Source: Rufibacter sp. XAAS-G3-1 (lineage in GTDB: Bacteria > Bacteroidota > Bacteroidia > Cytophagales > Hymenobacteraceae). Taken from it: a stretch of 64,000 nt of DNA. This document shows positions 8,324-18,010 of the stretch, in pieces. The translations under genes and the position numbers were made by a program. Position 1 is the stretch's first letter; the number at the start of each line of letters is the position of its first letter. The stretch spans positions 40,950-104,949 of the forward strand of contig NZ_JABFAM010000018.1 of NCBI RefSeq assembly GCF_013623775.1. Direction: 5' to 3'. Under the pieces are notes generated by a model. The model saw only the letters and a program-made list of their open reading frames with translations. It was not told the DNA's origin and did not search any database.

Positions 8324-11131
8324 ATGATAGGGAATAGGATGGTAGTTTTAAAGCAATGGATTTACATAGGACTTGTGCCCTTGGTGGTTATTCTAACTTC
8401 TTGCCACCGGGAAGTGGAGAGCAGGAGCTATACCATTGGTTTTTCTCAGTGTACAGAAGGTGATGCTTGGCGTAAAGCCATGCACAAAGAAATAGTACGG
8501 GAAGTTTCTTTCCACCCTGAACTCAGCCTGCAAATTAAAGATGGCAAGAACAGCAGTGCCAATCAGGTTAAACACATCAGAGAATTCATAGAGCAGAAAG
8601 TAGATTTGCTCATTATCTCTCCCAATGAAACCGAACCCATAACCCCAATAGTGGAGGAAGCATTTGAGAAAGGCATTCCTGTAATTTTGGTAGATAGGAA
8701 AATCAGTTCCTCCTCCTACAGCGCCTACGTGGGGGCCGATAATTTCCAGATCGGGAAATTGGCAGGGGAGTATGTGGCTAACCTGCTGAATGGAAAGGGC
8801 AAGATTATAGAAGTGTGGGGTTTACAGGGCTCCTCGCCGGCAATTGAGCGTCACAAGGGGTTTCTGGAAGCCATAGGCCCATACCAAGAGATACAAGTGG
8901 TGGCAGAGGTCAAAGGTGAATGGGAAAAAGTAATAGCCAAAAAACGTTTCCCCGCCGTTTACCAGCAACATTCAGACCCAGATCTGGTTTTTGCCCACAA
9001 TGATGTGATGGCTTTGGGTGCCTATGAGAGCCTTAAAGGACTGAAAAAGCAGAACAGCCTGAAATTTATTGGGTTTGATGGGCTAGCCGGTCCTAATGGA
9101 GGACTGCAATTAGTGGAAGACGGTGTTTTAGACGCCACCTTCCTTTACCCTACTGGCGGAGAGGAAATCATAAAGTTAGCTTACAACATCCTGCACAACC
9201 AGCCTTACAAAAAGGAGAATATATTAAACTCTACTGTCATTGATGGGCGCAATGTCCACATCATGAAACAGCAGTCAGACAAAATTCTGAGCCAAGAAGT
9301 AAATATCAACCGACAGCAGCAAAGAATCAGCGAACAGGTAAAGATCTACAACAACCAGCGTGCCCTGCTTTATGTCCTGGTCATAAGTCTTTTTATTATT
9401 ATCATACTGGGAGCCTATGCGGTTTATTCCCTTTGGTTAAGACATGAGTCTAACAGGGCCTTAATGGCCAAAAACCGGGAGATCCTGGAGCAGCGCAATG
9501 AAATTGCCGAGATGGCCAAAAAAGCCGAAAAGGCAAATGAAGCCAAGCTCAAGTTCTTCACCAATGTGTCCCATGAATTCCGTACCCCTCTTACCCTCAT
9601 TTTAGGTCCGGTGGAAGACGCTTTGCAAAGCAACATCTCGGTCGGGCTGAAAAAGGACATGCTTTTAGTGCGCCAGAATGCCCTACGGTTATTAAAACTG
9701 GTGAACCAACTAATGGATTTCAGGAAAGTGGAACGCAAGAAGATGCGTCTGCAGGCCACTGAAAGCGATCTGGTGAAGTTTGTGGAAGAGGTGGTTCAGT
9801 CTTTTAAGCGGCTGGCTCGCAAAAAGCAAATACACCTTAAGGTAATCTCTCGGGTGAAAGAAATCAACGTCTATTTTGATAAGGACAAGGTAGATAAGAT
9901 TCTTTTTAACCTGCTGTCTAACTCTTTCAAATTCACCAAGGAAAATGGACACATCACTGTCCTGATCGAGTTGTCTGATGACCGGAACCATGTGCTGGTG
10001 ACCGTGGAAGACACCGGTAAGGGAATGACACCCAGTCAAGTGGCCAGTGCCTTTGACAGGTTTTACACCGCAGATGATAACGCCAGTTTGGGTACGGGGT
10101 TAGGGTTGGCTCTCTCCAAGGAATTTATCAAACTGCACCACGGAGAAATATCTGTGGTAAGCAAAGAGAGGGAGGGAACACGCTTTATCTTCACCCTACC
10201 TTTGGGAAAAGAGCATCTGAAACCAGAAGAGATAATTCAGGAAACCACCCAAGAAGAGCAAAGTGCTCCTTTGACGGCAGGTGTTTTGGATGCAGATATG
10301 GAACTGTTCACCGGCACTCATGCCCAGGAAACTTCTGATATGGTGAAAGAGCATACCATTCTGGTTATAGAAGACAACAAGGAACTGCGTGAGTTCCTTG
10401 TTTCCCGGTTGTCCACAGATTTCAACGTGGTAGACGCCCCGCATGATGCCTTTGGTTTGCAGCAGGCCTTTGATACCATTCCAGACCTCATCATCTGTGA
10501 TGTTAACCTACCCCAAAAAGACGGTCTGGAGGTTACTTTTCTGCTTAAGAAGGACATGAGGACTTCTCACATTCCGGTGATTCTGCTTACAGCTAAAGAC
10601 ACCCTTGAACAAAAGATAGACGGCATTCAGGCCGGGGCTGATTTGTATGTGACCAAGCCTTTCAGTTTTCTGTATTTACGGGAGCGGGTGAAAGGCCTCT
10701 TGAAAAACAGAGATCTTCTCAAAGTCTACTATAACAGTGCCATTTCGGTTGATACAAAGGTGCAAACTGCCCAGCCTAAACAACTTGATAAGAAGTTTAT
10801 CAATGAAGTGGCGGCTTTAGTAGAGAGTAATTTGCAGAACCCAGACCTGAGTGTCAATGACATTTCTGAAAGCTTAGGGATGTCCAGGGTGCACGTGTAT
10901 AGAAAAATGAAAGCCCTGCTGGGGTATTCGCTAAATGACTACATCGTAAATACCCGGCTTAAGAAAGCCCGGCACCTGTTACTCAACAGCCAAATGAATA
11001 TCTCTGAAATTGCTTACGAAGTAGGCTTTTCATCGCCAGCCTATTTCTCAACTGCCTTCAAAAACCATTTCAACATGAGCCCCTCTGATTTTAAATCAAC
11101 CCGTCCGGGTAAAGAGAAGATCCTCGTTTAA
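8324..11131 (+). CDS. Hybrid two-component sensor with periplasmic sugar-binding domain (fructan locus regulator)
   Basis: This 935-residue protein combines a signal anchor, a LacI-type periplasmic sugar-binding domain (about 35-330), a transmembrane helix (about 348-372), HisKA with H417, and HATPase (D-T-G-K-G-M and G-T-G-L-G-L). It continues with a receiver domain with D726 and a C-terminal AraC-type helix-turn-helix (about 825-930). Family knowledge: the Bacteroides thetaiotaomicron relative BT1754 binds fructose directly and controls its fructan locus. The position in front of a permease, fructokinase, SusC/D and fructanases fits that role. The N-terminus also contains a lipobox-like I-L-T-S-C. 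A second ATG at 8339 is an alternative start. Confidence 0.93.
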   Translation: MIGNRMVVLKQWIYIGLVPLVVILTSCHREVESRSYTIGFSQCTEGDAWRKAMHKEIVREVSFHPELSLQIKDGKNSSANQVKHIREFIEQKVDLLIISPNETEPITPIVEEAFEKGIPVILVDRKISSSSYSAYVGADNFQIGKLAGEYVANLLNGKGKIIEVWGLQGSSPAIERHKGFLEAIGPYQEIQVVAEVKGEWEKVIAKKRFPAVYQQHSDPDLVFAHNDVMALGAYESLKGLKKQNSLKFIGFDGLAGPNGGLQLVEDGVLDATFLYPTGGEEIIKLAYNILHNQPYKKENILNSTVIDGRNVHIMKQQSDKILSQEVNINRQQQRISEQVKIYNNQRALLYVLVISLFIIIILGAYAVYSLWLRHESNRALMAKNREILEQRNEIAEMAKKAEKANEAKLKFFTNVSHEFRTPLTLILGPVEDALQSNISVGLKKDMLLVRQNALRLLKLVNQLMDFRKVERKKMRLQATESDLVKFVEEVVQSFKRLARKKQIHLKVISRVKEINVYFDKDKVDKILFNLLSNSFKFTKENGHITVLIELSDDRNHVLVTVEDTGKGMTPSQVASAFDRFYTADDNASLGTGLGLALSKEFIKLHHGEISVVSKEREGTRFIFTLPLGKEHLKPEEIIQETTQEEQSAPLTAGVLDADMELFTGTHAQETSDMVKEHTILVIEDNKELREFLVSRLSTDFNVVDAPHDAFGLQQAFDTIPDLIICDVNLPQKDGLEVTFLLKKDMRTSHIPVILLTAKDTLEQKIDGIQAGADLYVTKPFSFLYLRERVKGLLKNRDLLKVYYNSAISVDTKVQTAQPKQLDKKFINEVAALVESNLQNPDLSVNDISESLGMSRVHVYRKMKALLGYSLNDYIVNTRLKKARHLLLNSQMNISEIAYEVGFSSPAYFSTAFKNHFNMSPSDFKSTRPGKEKILV

Positions 11132-11373
11132 GCCAATCCCTTTTATTGAGTTTCCTTTGCTAGACCTGTTTACGGGAAGAATTGTTAAAATCTGCCATTA
11201 AACAGGCCTGCTGCTAGTAGGGTACGGAGGTGGTATCCAAAGTTAACCTCTAGTAGGAGTTTAGTAGAAGCTATCTCCAAAAGGTTTAAGTGGAATCATC
11301 ATACAAGCCGGGAGTATGAAAGCTTTGAAGTTTTCAGCCTTGTTCTCATGCCTTGTGTCGCGTCTTCTGTAGA

Positions 11374-11522
11374 ACCTGTTTAGGGTTTAGTTTTAACGCT
11401 GGCGCAGGCGTGAGATGGGGCGTTACGGCTTCTGTTTTGGAGCTATTTTTGAAAAAGTGGCTCCAAAACGGAGGTACCAGCGCACGCCTGCGCCAGCTGA
11501 AACAGGAAACCCCTAAACAGCC
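11374..11522. repeat. Nested inverted repeat with inner hairpin of the locus hairpin family
   Basis: Outer arms of about 40 bases (11375-11412 and 11481-11521) are imperfect inverted copies that share a perfect core gctggcgcaggcgtg. Inside lies a 13-position hairpin (11431-11443 with 11460-11472) built like those found between the fructan genes: gttttgg...ccaaaac around a loop with a T run and an A run. It abuts the 3' end of the decayed IS5 transposase. Confidence 0.6.
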
Positions 11523-12132
11523 TCGTAGTTAAAGCACCTGGCAAAGAACCGTTCTATTTTCCACCTTCTTTTGTAGTGCCTGAGCTTTCTGCCGTGCTGT
11601 TTATTTTGCTCTGTTTCCCCTAGGAGGGGCAACCTTTTGGACTGGCTGCGGCTTTAGGGCCTCGTCCAGCGGGCAGTATCATAGGTTTCCTCTGGGCGTT
11701 TCAGGCAGGGGGCTCCATAAAGCTCTCCTCTAGGACCTTCACCACCAGTTGTACCTCGTGGGGAGATGCTGGATTCGGCTGAGGGAGACAGTACAAAGCC
11801 ACCGTGCATCTGAGACTGGCATGGTCTTGTGCCTTCCCTTCACCTAGTCTTGCTAACCGCAGAGCCCCTTTTTTAGCCAAGCAGAAGGAACCGCCAATTA
11901 ATCATTCGATCAAATCCACATCGGCTCTCGCGTAGGGTCCCTTTCCAATGACTCTACCACCCGCCGCATCACGCCCTCTTGCCGCCATTGTTAAAAAAGG
12001 GAGCTAGAGAGTCGGCAGTTGGCTCCAGTGCGTTCCCGCCTGGAGAATCCACAAAATGCCCTCCGGCACTTTCCGTTTTTTTCGCCAGGGCCTTCCTTTT
12101 CCGTCTGCTCTTCTGGCTCCACCCAGAATCAT
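11513..12132 (-). pseudogene. Decayed IS5-family transposase
   Basis: On the minus strand the blocks of an IS5-type DDE transposase appear in order, in different frames and with stops. The N-terminal G-R-P-W then E-G-I-L-W-I-L-Q-A-G-T-H-W block comes first (from ATG at 12132), then a W-R-Q-E-G-V-M-R block. A G-A-K-K-G-A-L-R-L block, an A-S-P-H-E-V-Q-L-V block and finally G-R-K-L-R-H-Y-K-R-R-W-K-I-E-R-F-F-A near 11550 follow. At least three stop codons or frameshifts separate them. The remnant fills part of the 1.5-kb gap between the hybrid sensor and the sugar permease. It is a dead insertion, and no clean terminal repeats were found. Confidence 0.7.
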
Positions 12133-12634
12133 AATCTTTAGCTTCTCACTGCTTTTCTGTCAACTTCATAACTTTTGAACAAACCAAAACTTTTTAAGCT
12201 CCCTATTTTTGAGATAGCTTGTGGCCATAACACCTAAAAAACTCGCACGTGCCAGGATGATAGGTGTGCCATTTTGCTCAGGTTAAGTTTAAGACAACTG
12301 TTATATGAATAAGGCATGTAAAATCAAACGCTGTTTAATCGCTAGTTTTGCCAATAATGAAAAAACAGTTCTGAGATAGATTTGATTTCTGCCTGTTTTT
12401 TCAAAAACCAGCCTTTAAATGATGAAATTTAGTTTTGGGGGTTCACTAGGCCTTTAATAAATGTATCAATATTATAACCTAGGTTATAATATTGAAAGGT
12501 AAATGAAGTGTTTTGTAATTTAAATTTCTGATTTTCAATTAGTTATTTTAAGTATCAAAATAAATACTTTTTGATCAACCAGTGAATTTGAATGGGAGAG
12601 AAGGCAGATACCTTTGAAAAAAACATTCACATTC
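12133..12634. other. Upstream region of the fructan operon
   Basis: This AT-rich leader of about 500 bases precedes the sugar permease. It contains the perfect palindrome at 12466-12495 and a TAnnTTTG-like box (tagttttg, 12430-12437) 28 bases before it. No coding sequence was recognised. Confidence 0.5.
12466..12495. promoter_or_regulatory. Perfect 30-bp palindrome, candidate operator for the permease/fructokinase/SusCD operon
   Basis: The sequence tcaatattataacct is followed directly by its exact reverse complement, with no spacer and centre CCTAGG. It lies about 140 bases before the permease gene and just downstream of a TAnnTTTG-like box. No T run follows, and the AT-rich stem makes a terminator unlikely. 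A dimeric DNA-binding protein is the simplest explanation. Confidence 0.6.
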
Positions 12635-13972
12635 ATGGTAAGCAAAAAAGTATACTTCTGGTCCATTGTGGTAGCGTTGGGCGGATTCTTGTTCGGGTTT
12701 GATACCGCAGTCATATCAGGGGCTGAAAAGGCCATCCAGAAACTGTGGAACCTGAACGTATTTGAGCATGGGCTAACCGTAGCCATTGCCTTAATAGGGA
12801 CAGTACTGGGATCTCTCACCGGCGGGATTCCCTCTGATAAATTTGGGCGCAAGAACACCTTGTTTGGCATTGCGGTACTTTATTTACTGGCCTCTGTGGG
12901 TACGGCACTTGCCCCTGACTGGTACACCTTCCTCTTCTTCCGCTTCCTGGGAGGGATTGGAGTAGGGGTTTCCTCTGTTACGGCTCCCCTGTATATCTCA
13001 GAAATTGCTCCGGCCAAATCAAGGGGGAAACTGGTGGCCATGTTCCAGTTCAACATCGTGTTCGGGATTCTCATGGCTTATGTCTCCAATTATGCGTTTG
13101 CCGGTATCAGTGAGCATGACTGGCGCTGGATGCTTGGGATACAGGCCGTTCCTTCCATTGTCTTCTTAGCCACTATCCTGATGGTGCCGGAAAGCCCGAG
13201 GTGGCTGCTACTCAACAGGGCCAATAAGGTGGAAGACGCAAAAAGAACCTTGGAGATCGCTAACCCAGATGCGAACATCAACCAAATGGTAACAGATATT
13301 CTGATGTCTGCGCAAGAGCGCGATGATTTCGGAAACAAACCGGTTCTATTTTCCAAAAAGTACTCTCTTCCTATAACCTTGGCGGTACTATTTGCCTTCT
13401 TCAACCAAGTGTCGGGCATTAATGCTATTATATATTATGCGCCTCGCATTTTTGAAATGGTAGGCCTTGGTCAAGAGTCTGCTTTGCTTTCCTCCGCTGG
13501 AATAGGGTTCGTGAACTTTCTTTTCACGTTGCTGGCGATGAACGTAATTGACCGCTTCGGGCGGCGCACACTTATGTTTATCGGATCTTTGGGGCTAATT
13601 GTCACGTTGGGGCTGGTGGCCAAAGCTTTCTATTTGGAGGAGTTCAACAGCATGTCGGTTCCTGTTTACCTGTTTGTGTATATCGCCTTCTTTGCCTTTT
13701 CACAGGGAGCTGTAATTTGGGTATTCATCTCAGAGATTTTCCCTAATCAAGTGCGTGCCTCTGGCCAAGCCTTGGGCAGTTTCACTCACTGGATCATGGC
13801 CGCTGTTATTGCCTTCAGTTTCCCATACATTGCAGAGACGCTTGGGGGCGGTAATACCTTCATGATCTTCACTGGCATGATGGTGCTCCAGTTGATCTTT
13901 GTGTGGCGCATGATGCCAGAAACCAAGGGAACCTCACTGGAGAAAATAGAAAAAAGTGTGGTCTTCCATTAA
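12635..13972 (+). CDS. MFS sugar porter (fructose permease candidate)
   Basis: This 445-residue, 12-helix sugar porter family transporter begins V-S-K-K-V-Y-F-W and has G-G-F-L-F-G-F-D-T-A in helix 1. It also carries D-K-F-G-R-K between helices 2 and 3, P-E-S-P-R-W-L-L after helix 6, D-R-F-G-R-R in the second half, and P-E-T-K-G at the C-terminus. These are the standard XylE/GLUT-type motifs. It would import the monosaccharide released in the periplasm. An in-frame TTG at 12614 would add seven residues; the ATG was preferred because the conserved sequence starts there. The fructokinase gene follows 12 bases later, so the two are coupled: import then phosphorylation of fructose. Confidence 0.9.
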   Translation: MVSKKVYFWSIVVALGGFLFGFDTAVISGAEKAIQKLWNLNVFEHGLTVAIALIGTVLGSLTGGIPSDKFGRKNTLFGIAVLYLLASVGTALAPDWYTFLFFRFLGGIGVGVSSVTAPLYISEIAPAKSRGKLVAMFQFNIVFGILMAYVSNYAFAGISEHDWRWMLGIQAVPSIVFLATILMVPESPRWLLLNRANKVEDAKRTLEIANPDANINQMVTDILMSAQERDDFGNKPVLFSKKYSLPITLAVLFAFFNQVSGINAIIYYAPRIFEMVGLGQESALLSSAGIGFVNFLFTLLAMNVIDRFGRRTLMFIGSLGLIVTLGLVAKAFYLEEFNSMSVPVYLFVYIAFFAFSQGAVIWVFISEIFPNQVRASGQALGSFTHWIMAAVIAFSFPYIAETLGGGNTFMIFTGMMVLQLIFVWRMMPETKGTSLEKIEKSVVFH

Positions 13973-13984
13973 ATCCTACTCTTT

Positions 13985-14896
13985 ATGCAGCAAAAAATAG
14001 TTTGTTTCGGCGAAACCCTCTGGGATATTTTGCCTAGTGGAAAACAGCCCGGCGGCGCTCCAATGAACGTTGCCATTCACTTGCGGCGAAACGGGTTTTA
14101 CCCTGTGGTGGTGAGCCGCGTGGGAAACGATGATTTAGGCAAAGAGTTGGTCTCCTTCTTGGAAGAGCAGCAGGTCAACACTTCCTGTCTACAGACAGGC
14201 CAGACCCACTTAACTGGAGTAGTGAAAGCCAACATCTCTGACCGCAATGAGGTTACCTACAAGATTGTGGAACCAGTAGCCTGGGACTATATTCAGTACG
14301 AGGAAAGAATAGCTGAACTGATCTCCCAAAGTGATGTCTTCATTTATGGCAGCTTAGTGGCGCGCAGTAGTACCTCGCAGGAAACCCTGCTCCAGTATTT
14401 ACCCTTGGCAAAGCTCAAAATATTTGATGTTAATCTCCGGCCACCACATTACACGAATGAACGGGTGTTAACTCTGCTTGAATTTGCCAATATAGTAAAG
14501 ATGAACCACCAAGAGCTGGCTGAAATCTGCGAATGGCTGGGAGTAGAGGGAGACTTAGCGCAGCAAATGCACTCCATCAAGGACCACTTCAGTTTAGAAC
14601 TGGTTATTGTGACCCGGGGCGAGAATGGAGCTGCCGCCTTGAATGAAACTGCCTTCTTTGAGCATGGAGGCTTTCATGTAGAGGTAGAAGATACAATTGG
14701 CAGCGGTGATGCTTTTCTAGCAACGTTCCTGACTAATTATCTCCAGCAAGAGCCTCTGGAACTAGCTCTGGAGAGAGCCTGCCTTGTTGGTGCCTTCCTG
14801 GCAACTCAGAGAGGTGCTACTCCCGCCTATAGACCTCATGAGATTACCAGAGAATCGCTTAATTCTTCAAAGGAGAATTCCATTCTTCACTCATAA
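13985..14896 (+). CDS. PfkB-family carbohydrate kinase, fructokinase
   Basis: This 303-residue ribokinase-fold kinase has the N-terminal G-G-A-P-M-N-V-A sugar-binding motif and the C-terminal D-T-I-G-S-G-D-A-F signature, with D242 as catalytic base. The length is typical of bacterial fructokinases. It phosphorylates the sugar taken up by the permease encoded immediately upstream. Fructose as substrate is inferred from the GH32 genes of the locus and the matching gene order in known fructan loci. It is followed after 19 bases by the SusC gene and is probably in the same operon. Confidence 0.88.
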   Translation: MQQKIVCFGETLWDILPSGKQPGGAPMNVAIHLRRNGFYPVVVSRVGNDDLGKELVSFLEEQQVNTSCLQTGQTHLTGVVKANISDRNEVTYKIVEPVAWDYIQYEERIAELISQSDVFIYGSLVARSSTSQETLLQYLPLAKLKIFDVNLRPPHYTNERVLTLLEFANIVKMNHQELAEICEWLGVEGDLAQQMHSIKDHFSLELVIVTRGENGAAALNETAFFEHGGFHVEVEDTIGSGDAFLATFLTNYLQQEPLELALERACLVGAFLATQRGATPAYRPHEITRESLNSSKENSILHS

Positions 14897-14915
14897 ACAT
14901 ACAAACCAATAAAAT

Positions 14916-17900
14916 ATGAAAAGAGTCTTACATCTAATCTTTCTTTTGCTTTGTATGGCCCAAGCCGTGCAAGGTCAAAGTACTGGGGAAATTACCGGAA
15001 GAGTGATTTCAGCAGGCAATAACGAGCCATTAATAGGAGTATCAGTGGTGGTGAAAGGCACAACTACCGGCGCTACAACTGATATGAATGGTAGATTCTC
15101 CCTCCAAGCTGCTGACAATGCCACCTTGGTGATTACCTACATTGGATTTATTTCTCAAGAGGTGGCCGTAGATGGGAGAAATAATATCCAGGTCACTCTA
15201 CAGTCTGATACCAAAATACTGGATGAAATAGTGGTGACAGGGTACCAGACAGAGCGCAAAAAAGATTTAACAGGGGCCGTTTCAGTGGTAGATGTGGACG
15301 AGATGAAGAAGCAGTCGGTGGCAAACCCCATAAAGGCACTGCAAGGTCAGGTAGCCGGTATGGTGGTAACGGGTAACGGATCACCAAGCGCACCGGCTAC
15401 GGTAAGAATAAGGGGGATTGGAACTCTCAATAACAATGATCCGCTTTACATTATTGACGGTGTGCCAACCAAGGCCGGCATGCATGAGTTGAACCCCGCC
15501 GACATTGAATCCCTACAGGTGCTGAAAGACGCCTCAGCGGCCAGTATCTATGGCTCTCGGGCAGCCAACGGCGTAATTATTATTACTACAAAGCGGGGCA
15601 AGGTAGGCCAATCGCAGATAAGCGCAAATGCCTACACTTCCATCTCCCGCTACATTAACCGCACTGAAATGCTGGATACGGAAGGGTACGGAAGAGCCTT
15701 GTGGCAAGCCAACATCAACAACGGTTCAGATCCAAATAATAATAGTGTGCAATACCGCTTTGATTGGGGAGTAGACCCCCAAACTGGTAAACCAGCACTT
15801 AACAAAGTGATGGTGCCAGAGTTTCTTGATGCCGCCCAAACCATGAGGTCCTCAAACACAGACTGGTTTGATGAAATATCCCGCACTGGCGTCATCCAGA
15901 ATTATGACTTGTCGCTCTCTAACGGTACAGAGAACGGGAGCTACCTTTTGTCACTGGGCTACTTTGACAATCAGGGCGTCATCAATACTTCTGAATTTAA
16001 CAGGATTTCAGCCCGTCTTAATTCAGACTATAAATTCTTCAATGGCAGGGTAACCGTTGGGCAGAACCTGAGTTTAACAAAAACCGAGGAAGTAGGGGCT
16101 GGCCCCATCAATGAAGCCATGCAGGCGTTGCCGTTGATACCAGTTAGAACCATAGATGGAATTGGCTGGGGGGGGCCAGTAGGAGGGATGAATGACCGCC
16201 AGAACCCTGTTCGCTTAATTGAAGACAACAAGCAGAACGGTTATGACTATACCCGCATCTTTGGTAATTTCTTTGCAGATGTCAAGTTAATAGAAGGGCT
16301 GACGTTCCGCACCAATGTTGGGGTTGATTATGGTAATTACACGCAAAGAAGATATCGGAAAAGGTACATGTCAGGCTATCTAAACAACCCAGAAAACAGA
16401 CTGGAGTCAAATCAAAGCCATAGTGTCAAAACCACGTGGAGTAATACCTTGAACTATAATTATGTACAGGGTGACCATAGAGTAGATGCCTTATTAGGGA
16501 CAGAGTACTATGAAGAGAATTTCAATACCTTTTGGGCTTCCAGAGAAGGATTCTTAGTGGAGGATGATGACTTTATGTACCTGGATGCCGGGGTAGGGGA
16601 CAAAGACAACGGAGGAAGTGGTGCCAAGAACGTGTTGCTGTCCTATTTCAGTAAAGTCAACTACTCCTATTTAGATAAATATCTGTTCTCTGCAACCCTC
16701 CGTCGGGACGGATCTTCCCGCTTCGGTAAAAACAACCGCTTTGGAACCTTCCCAGCTTTCTCTTTGGGATGGCGCTTGAGCGAAGAGGGCTTCGTGAAAA
16801 ACAATACTACCTTTTTCAATGACCTGAAACTGCGCTTCGGCTGGGGAAAGACTGGTAACCAAGAAATAGCAAACAATGCTATTTATGGTCTCTACTATAC
16901 TGATTATGCCAATACATCTTATGACATAGGAGGTAACAAGAGCGGCGTGTTGCCATCTGGTTTCAAATTGACCCAAAACGCCAACCCAGACCTTAAATGG
17001 GAGGCCAGCACCATGACCAATTTTGGTTTGGACTTTGAAGTGTTGAACCAGAAATTTTACGGTAGCGCCGAGTATTATATTAGGGAAACCTCTGACATCC
17101 TTTTACTTCCCCCCTACATAGGTACCTTGGGAGAAGGCGGTAACCAATGGGTGAACGGTGCCTCCATGGAGAACAAAGGTTTTGAATTGACCCTAGGGAA
17201 TAGAACTAAAATAGGAAATGATCTTTCAATAGATATCAATGCCAACTTTAGCACTTACCGCAATAAGATAACAGAGTTGCCCGCCGAAGTGGTGAATGCT
17301 TACGGTGGAGATGGAAGAGGCCAAAATATCTTAGGCCGGCCCATTGGGTCTTTTTTCGGCTATGTGGCAGACGGCTTGTTCCGAACACAGGAGGAAGTTG
17401 ACGCCCACGCTACCCAAAATGGAAAATCCTTAGGGAGAATCCGGTACAAAGACCTGAATGATGATGGAGTGATTGATGATTATGACCGTACTTGGATCGG
17501 TACCCCGCACCCAGATTATACCTATGGGTTGAACTTGTCAGGGACTTATAAGAGATTCGATTTCTCTTTCCTGCTTCAAGGAGTGGCGGGTATTGATGTA
17601 GTAAATGACTTCAAGTTCTCCACAGATTTTTGGAGTGTATCTGAAACGGGCTCTAATAAAGGGGCCCGGCTCTTGGGGGCCTGGTCCCCTTCCAACCCTG
17701 ACTCAGACATTCCAGCCATCGCTTTGACAGATGCAAACTTTGAATCACGCTTCTCTACCTATTTCATAGAGAATGGCTCTTATTTAAAGCTTAGAAATGC
17801 TCAGATTGGGTACACCTTTGGTGGGGCATTGCTGAACCGGATAAAAGTAAGCTCTCTGCGGATTTATATAGGTGGCGATAATTTAGGGATACTTCTTAAA

Positions 17901-17993
17901 AGCGACTCATTTACTGGGGTAGATCCTGAAAACCCTGGCTACGGCTACCCCAATCCGTTGGTATTGACTACAGGTGTTAATGTTAGATTCTAG
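14916..17993 (+). CDS. SusC/RagA-type TonB-dependent fructan importer
   Basis: This 1025-residue outer-membrane protein has a signal peptide (about 1-20, ending V-Q-G-Q) and a carboxypeptidase-regulatory-like domain (about 24-105). The plug domain follows (V-T-G-Y then R-K-K-D-L-T-G-A-V), and a long 22-strand barrel ends in V-R-F. It moves oligosaccharides across the outer membrane using TonB energy, with the SusD protein encoded 17 bases downstream as its lid. The surrounding GH32 genes point to fructo-oligosaccharides or levan/inulin fragments as cargo. Confidence 0.95.
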   Translation: MKRVLHLIFLLLCMAQAVQGQSTGEITGRVISAGNNEPLIGVSVVVKGTTTGATTDMNGRFSLQAADNATLVITYIGFISQEVAVDGRNNIQVTLQSDTKILDEIVVTGYQTERKKDLTGAVSVVDVDEMKKQSVANPIKALQGQVAGMVVTGNGSPSAPATVRIRGIGTLNNNDPLYIIDGVPTKAGMHELNPADIESLQVLKDASAASIYGSRAANGVIIITTKRGKVGQSQISANAYTSISRYINRTEMLDTEGYGRALWQANINNGSDPNNNSVQYRFDWGVDPQTGKPALNKVMVPEFLDAAQTMRSSNTDWFDEISRTGVIQNYDLSLSNGTENGSYLLSLGYFDNQGVINTSEFNRISARLNSDYKFFNGRVTVGQNLSLTKTEEVGAGPINEAMQALPLIPVRTIDGIGWGGPVGGMNDRQNPVRLIEDNKQNGYDYTRIFGNFFADVKLIEGLTFRTNVGVDYGNYTQRRYRKRYMSGYLNNPENRLESNQSHSVKTTWSNTLNYNYVQGDHRVDALLGTEYYEENFNTFWASREGFLVEDDDFMYLDAGVGDKDNGGSGAKNVLLSYFSKVNYSYLDKYLFSATLRRDGSSRFGKNNRFGTFPAFSLGWRLSEEGFVKNNTTFFNDLKLRFGWGKTGNQEIANNAIYGLYYTDYANTSYDIGGNKSGVLPSGFKLTQNANPDLKWEASTMTNFGLDFEVLNQKFYGSAEYYIRETSDILLLPPYIGTLGEGGNQWVNGASMENKGFELTLGNRTKIGNDLSIDINANFSTYRNKITELPAEVVNAYGGDGRGQNILGRPIGSFFGYVADGLFRTQEEVDAHATQNGKSLGRIRYKDLNDDGVIDDYDRTWIGTPHPDYTYGLNLSGTYKRFDFSFLLQGVAGIDVVNDFKFSTDFWSVSETGSNKGARLLGAWSPSNPDSDIPAIALTDANFESRFSTYFIENGSYLKLRNAQIGYTFGGALLNRIKVSSLRIYIGGDNLGILLKSDSFTGVDPENPGYGYPNPLVLTTGVNVRF

Positions 17994-18010
17994 TTTATCC
18001 TGAAAATCTT

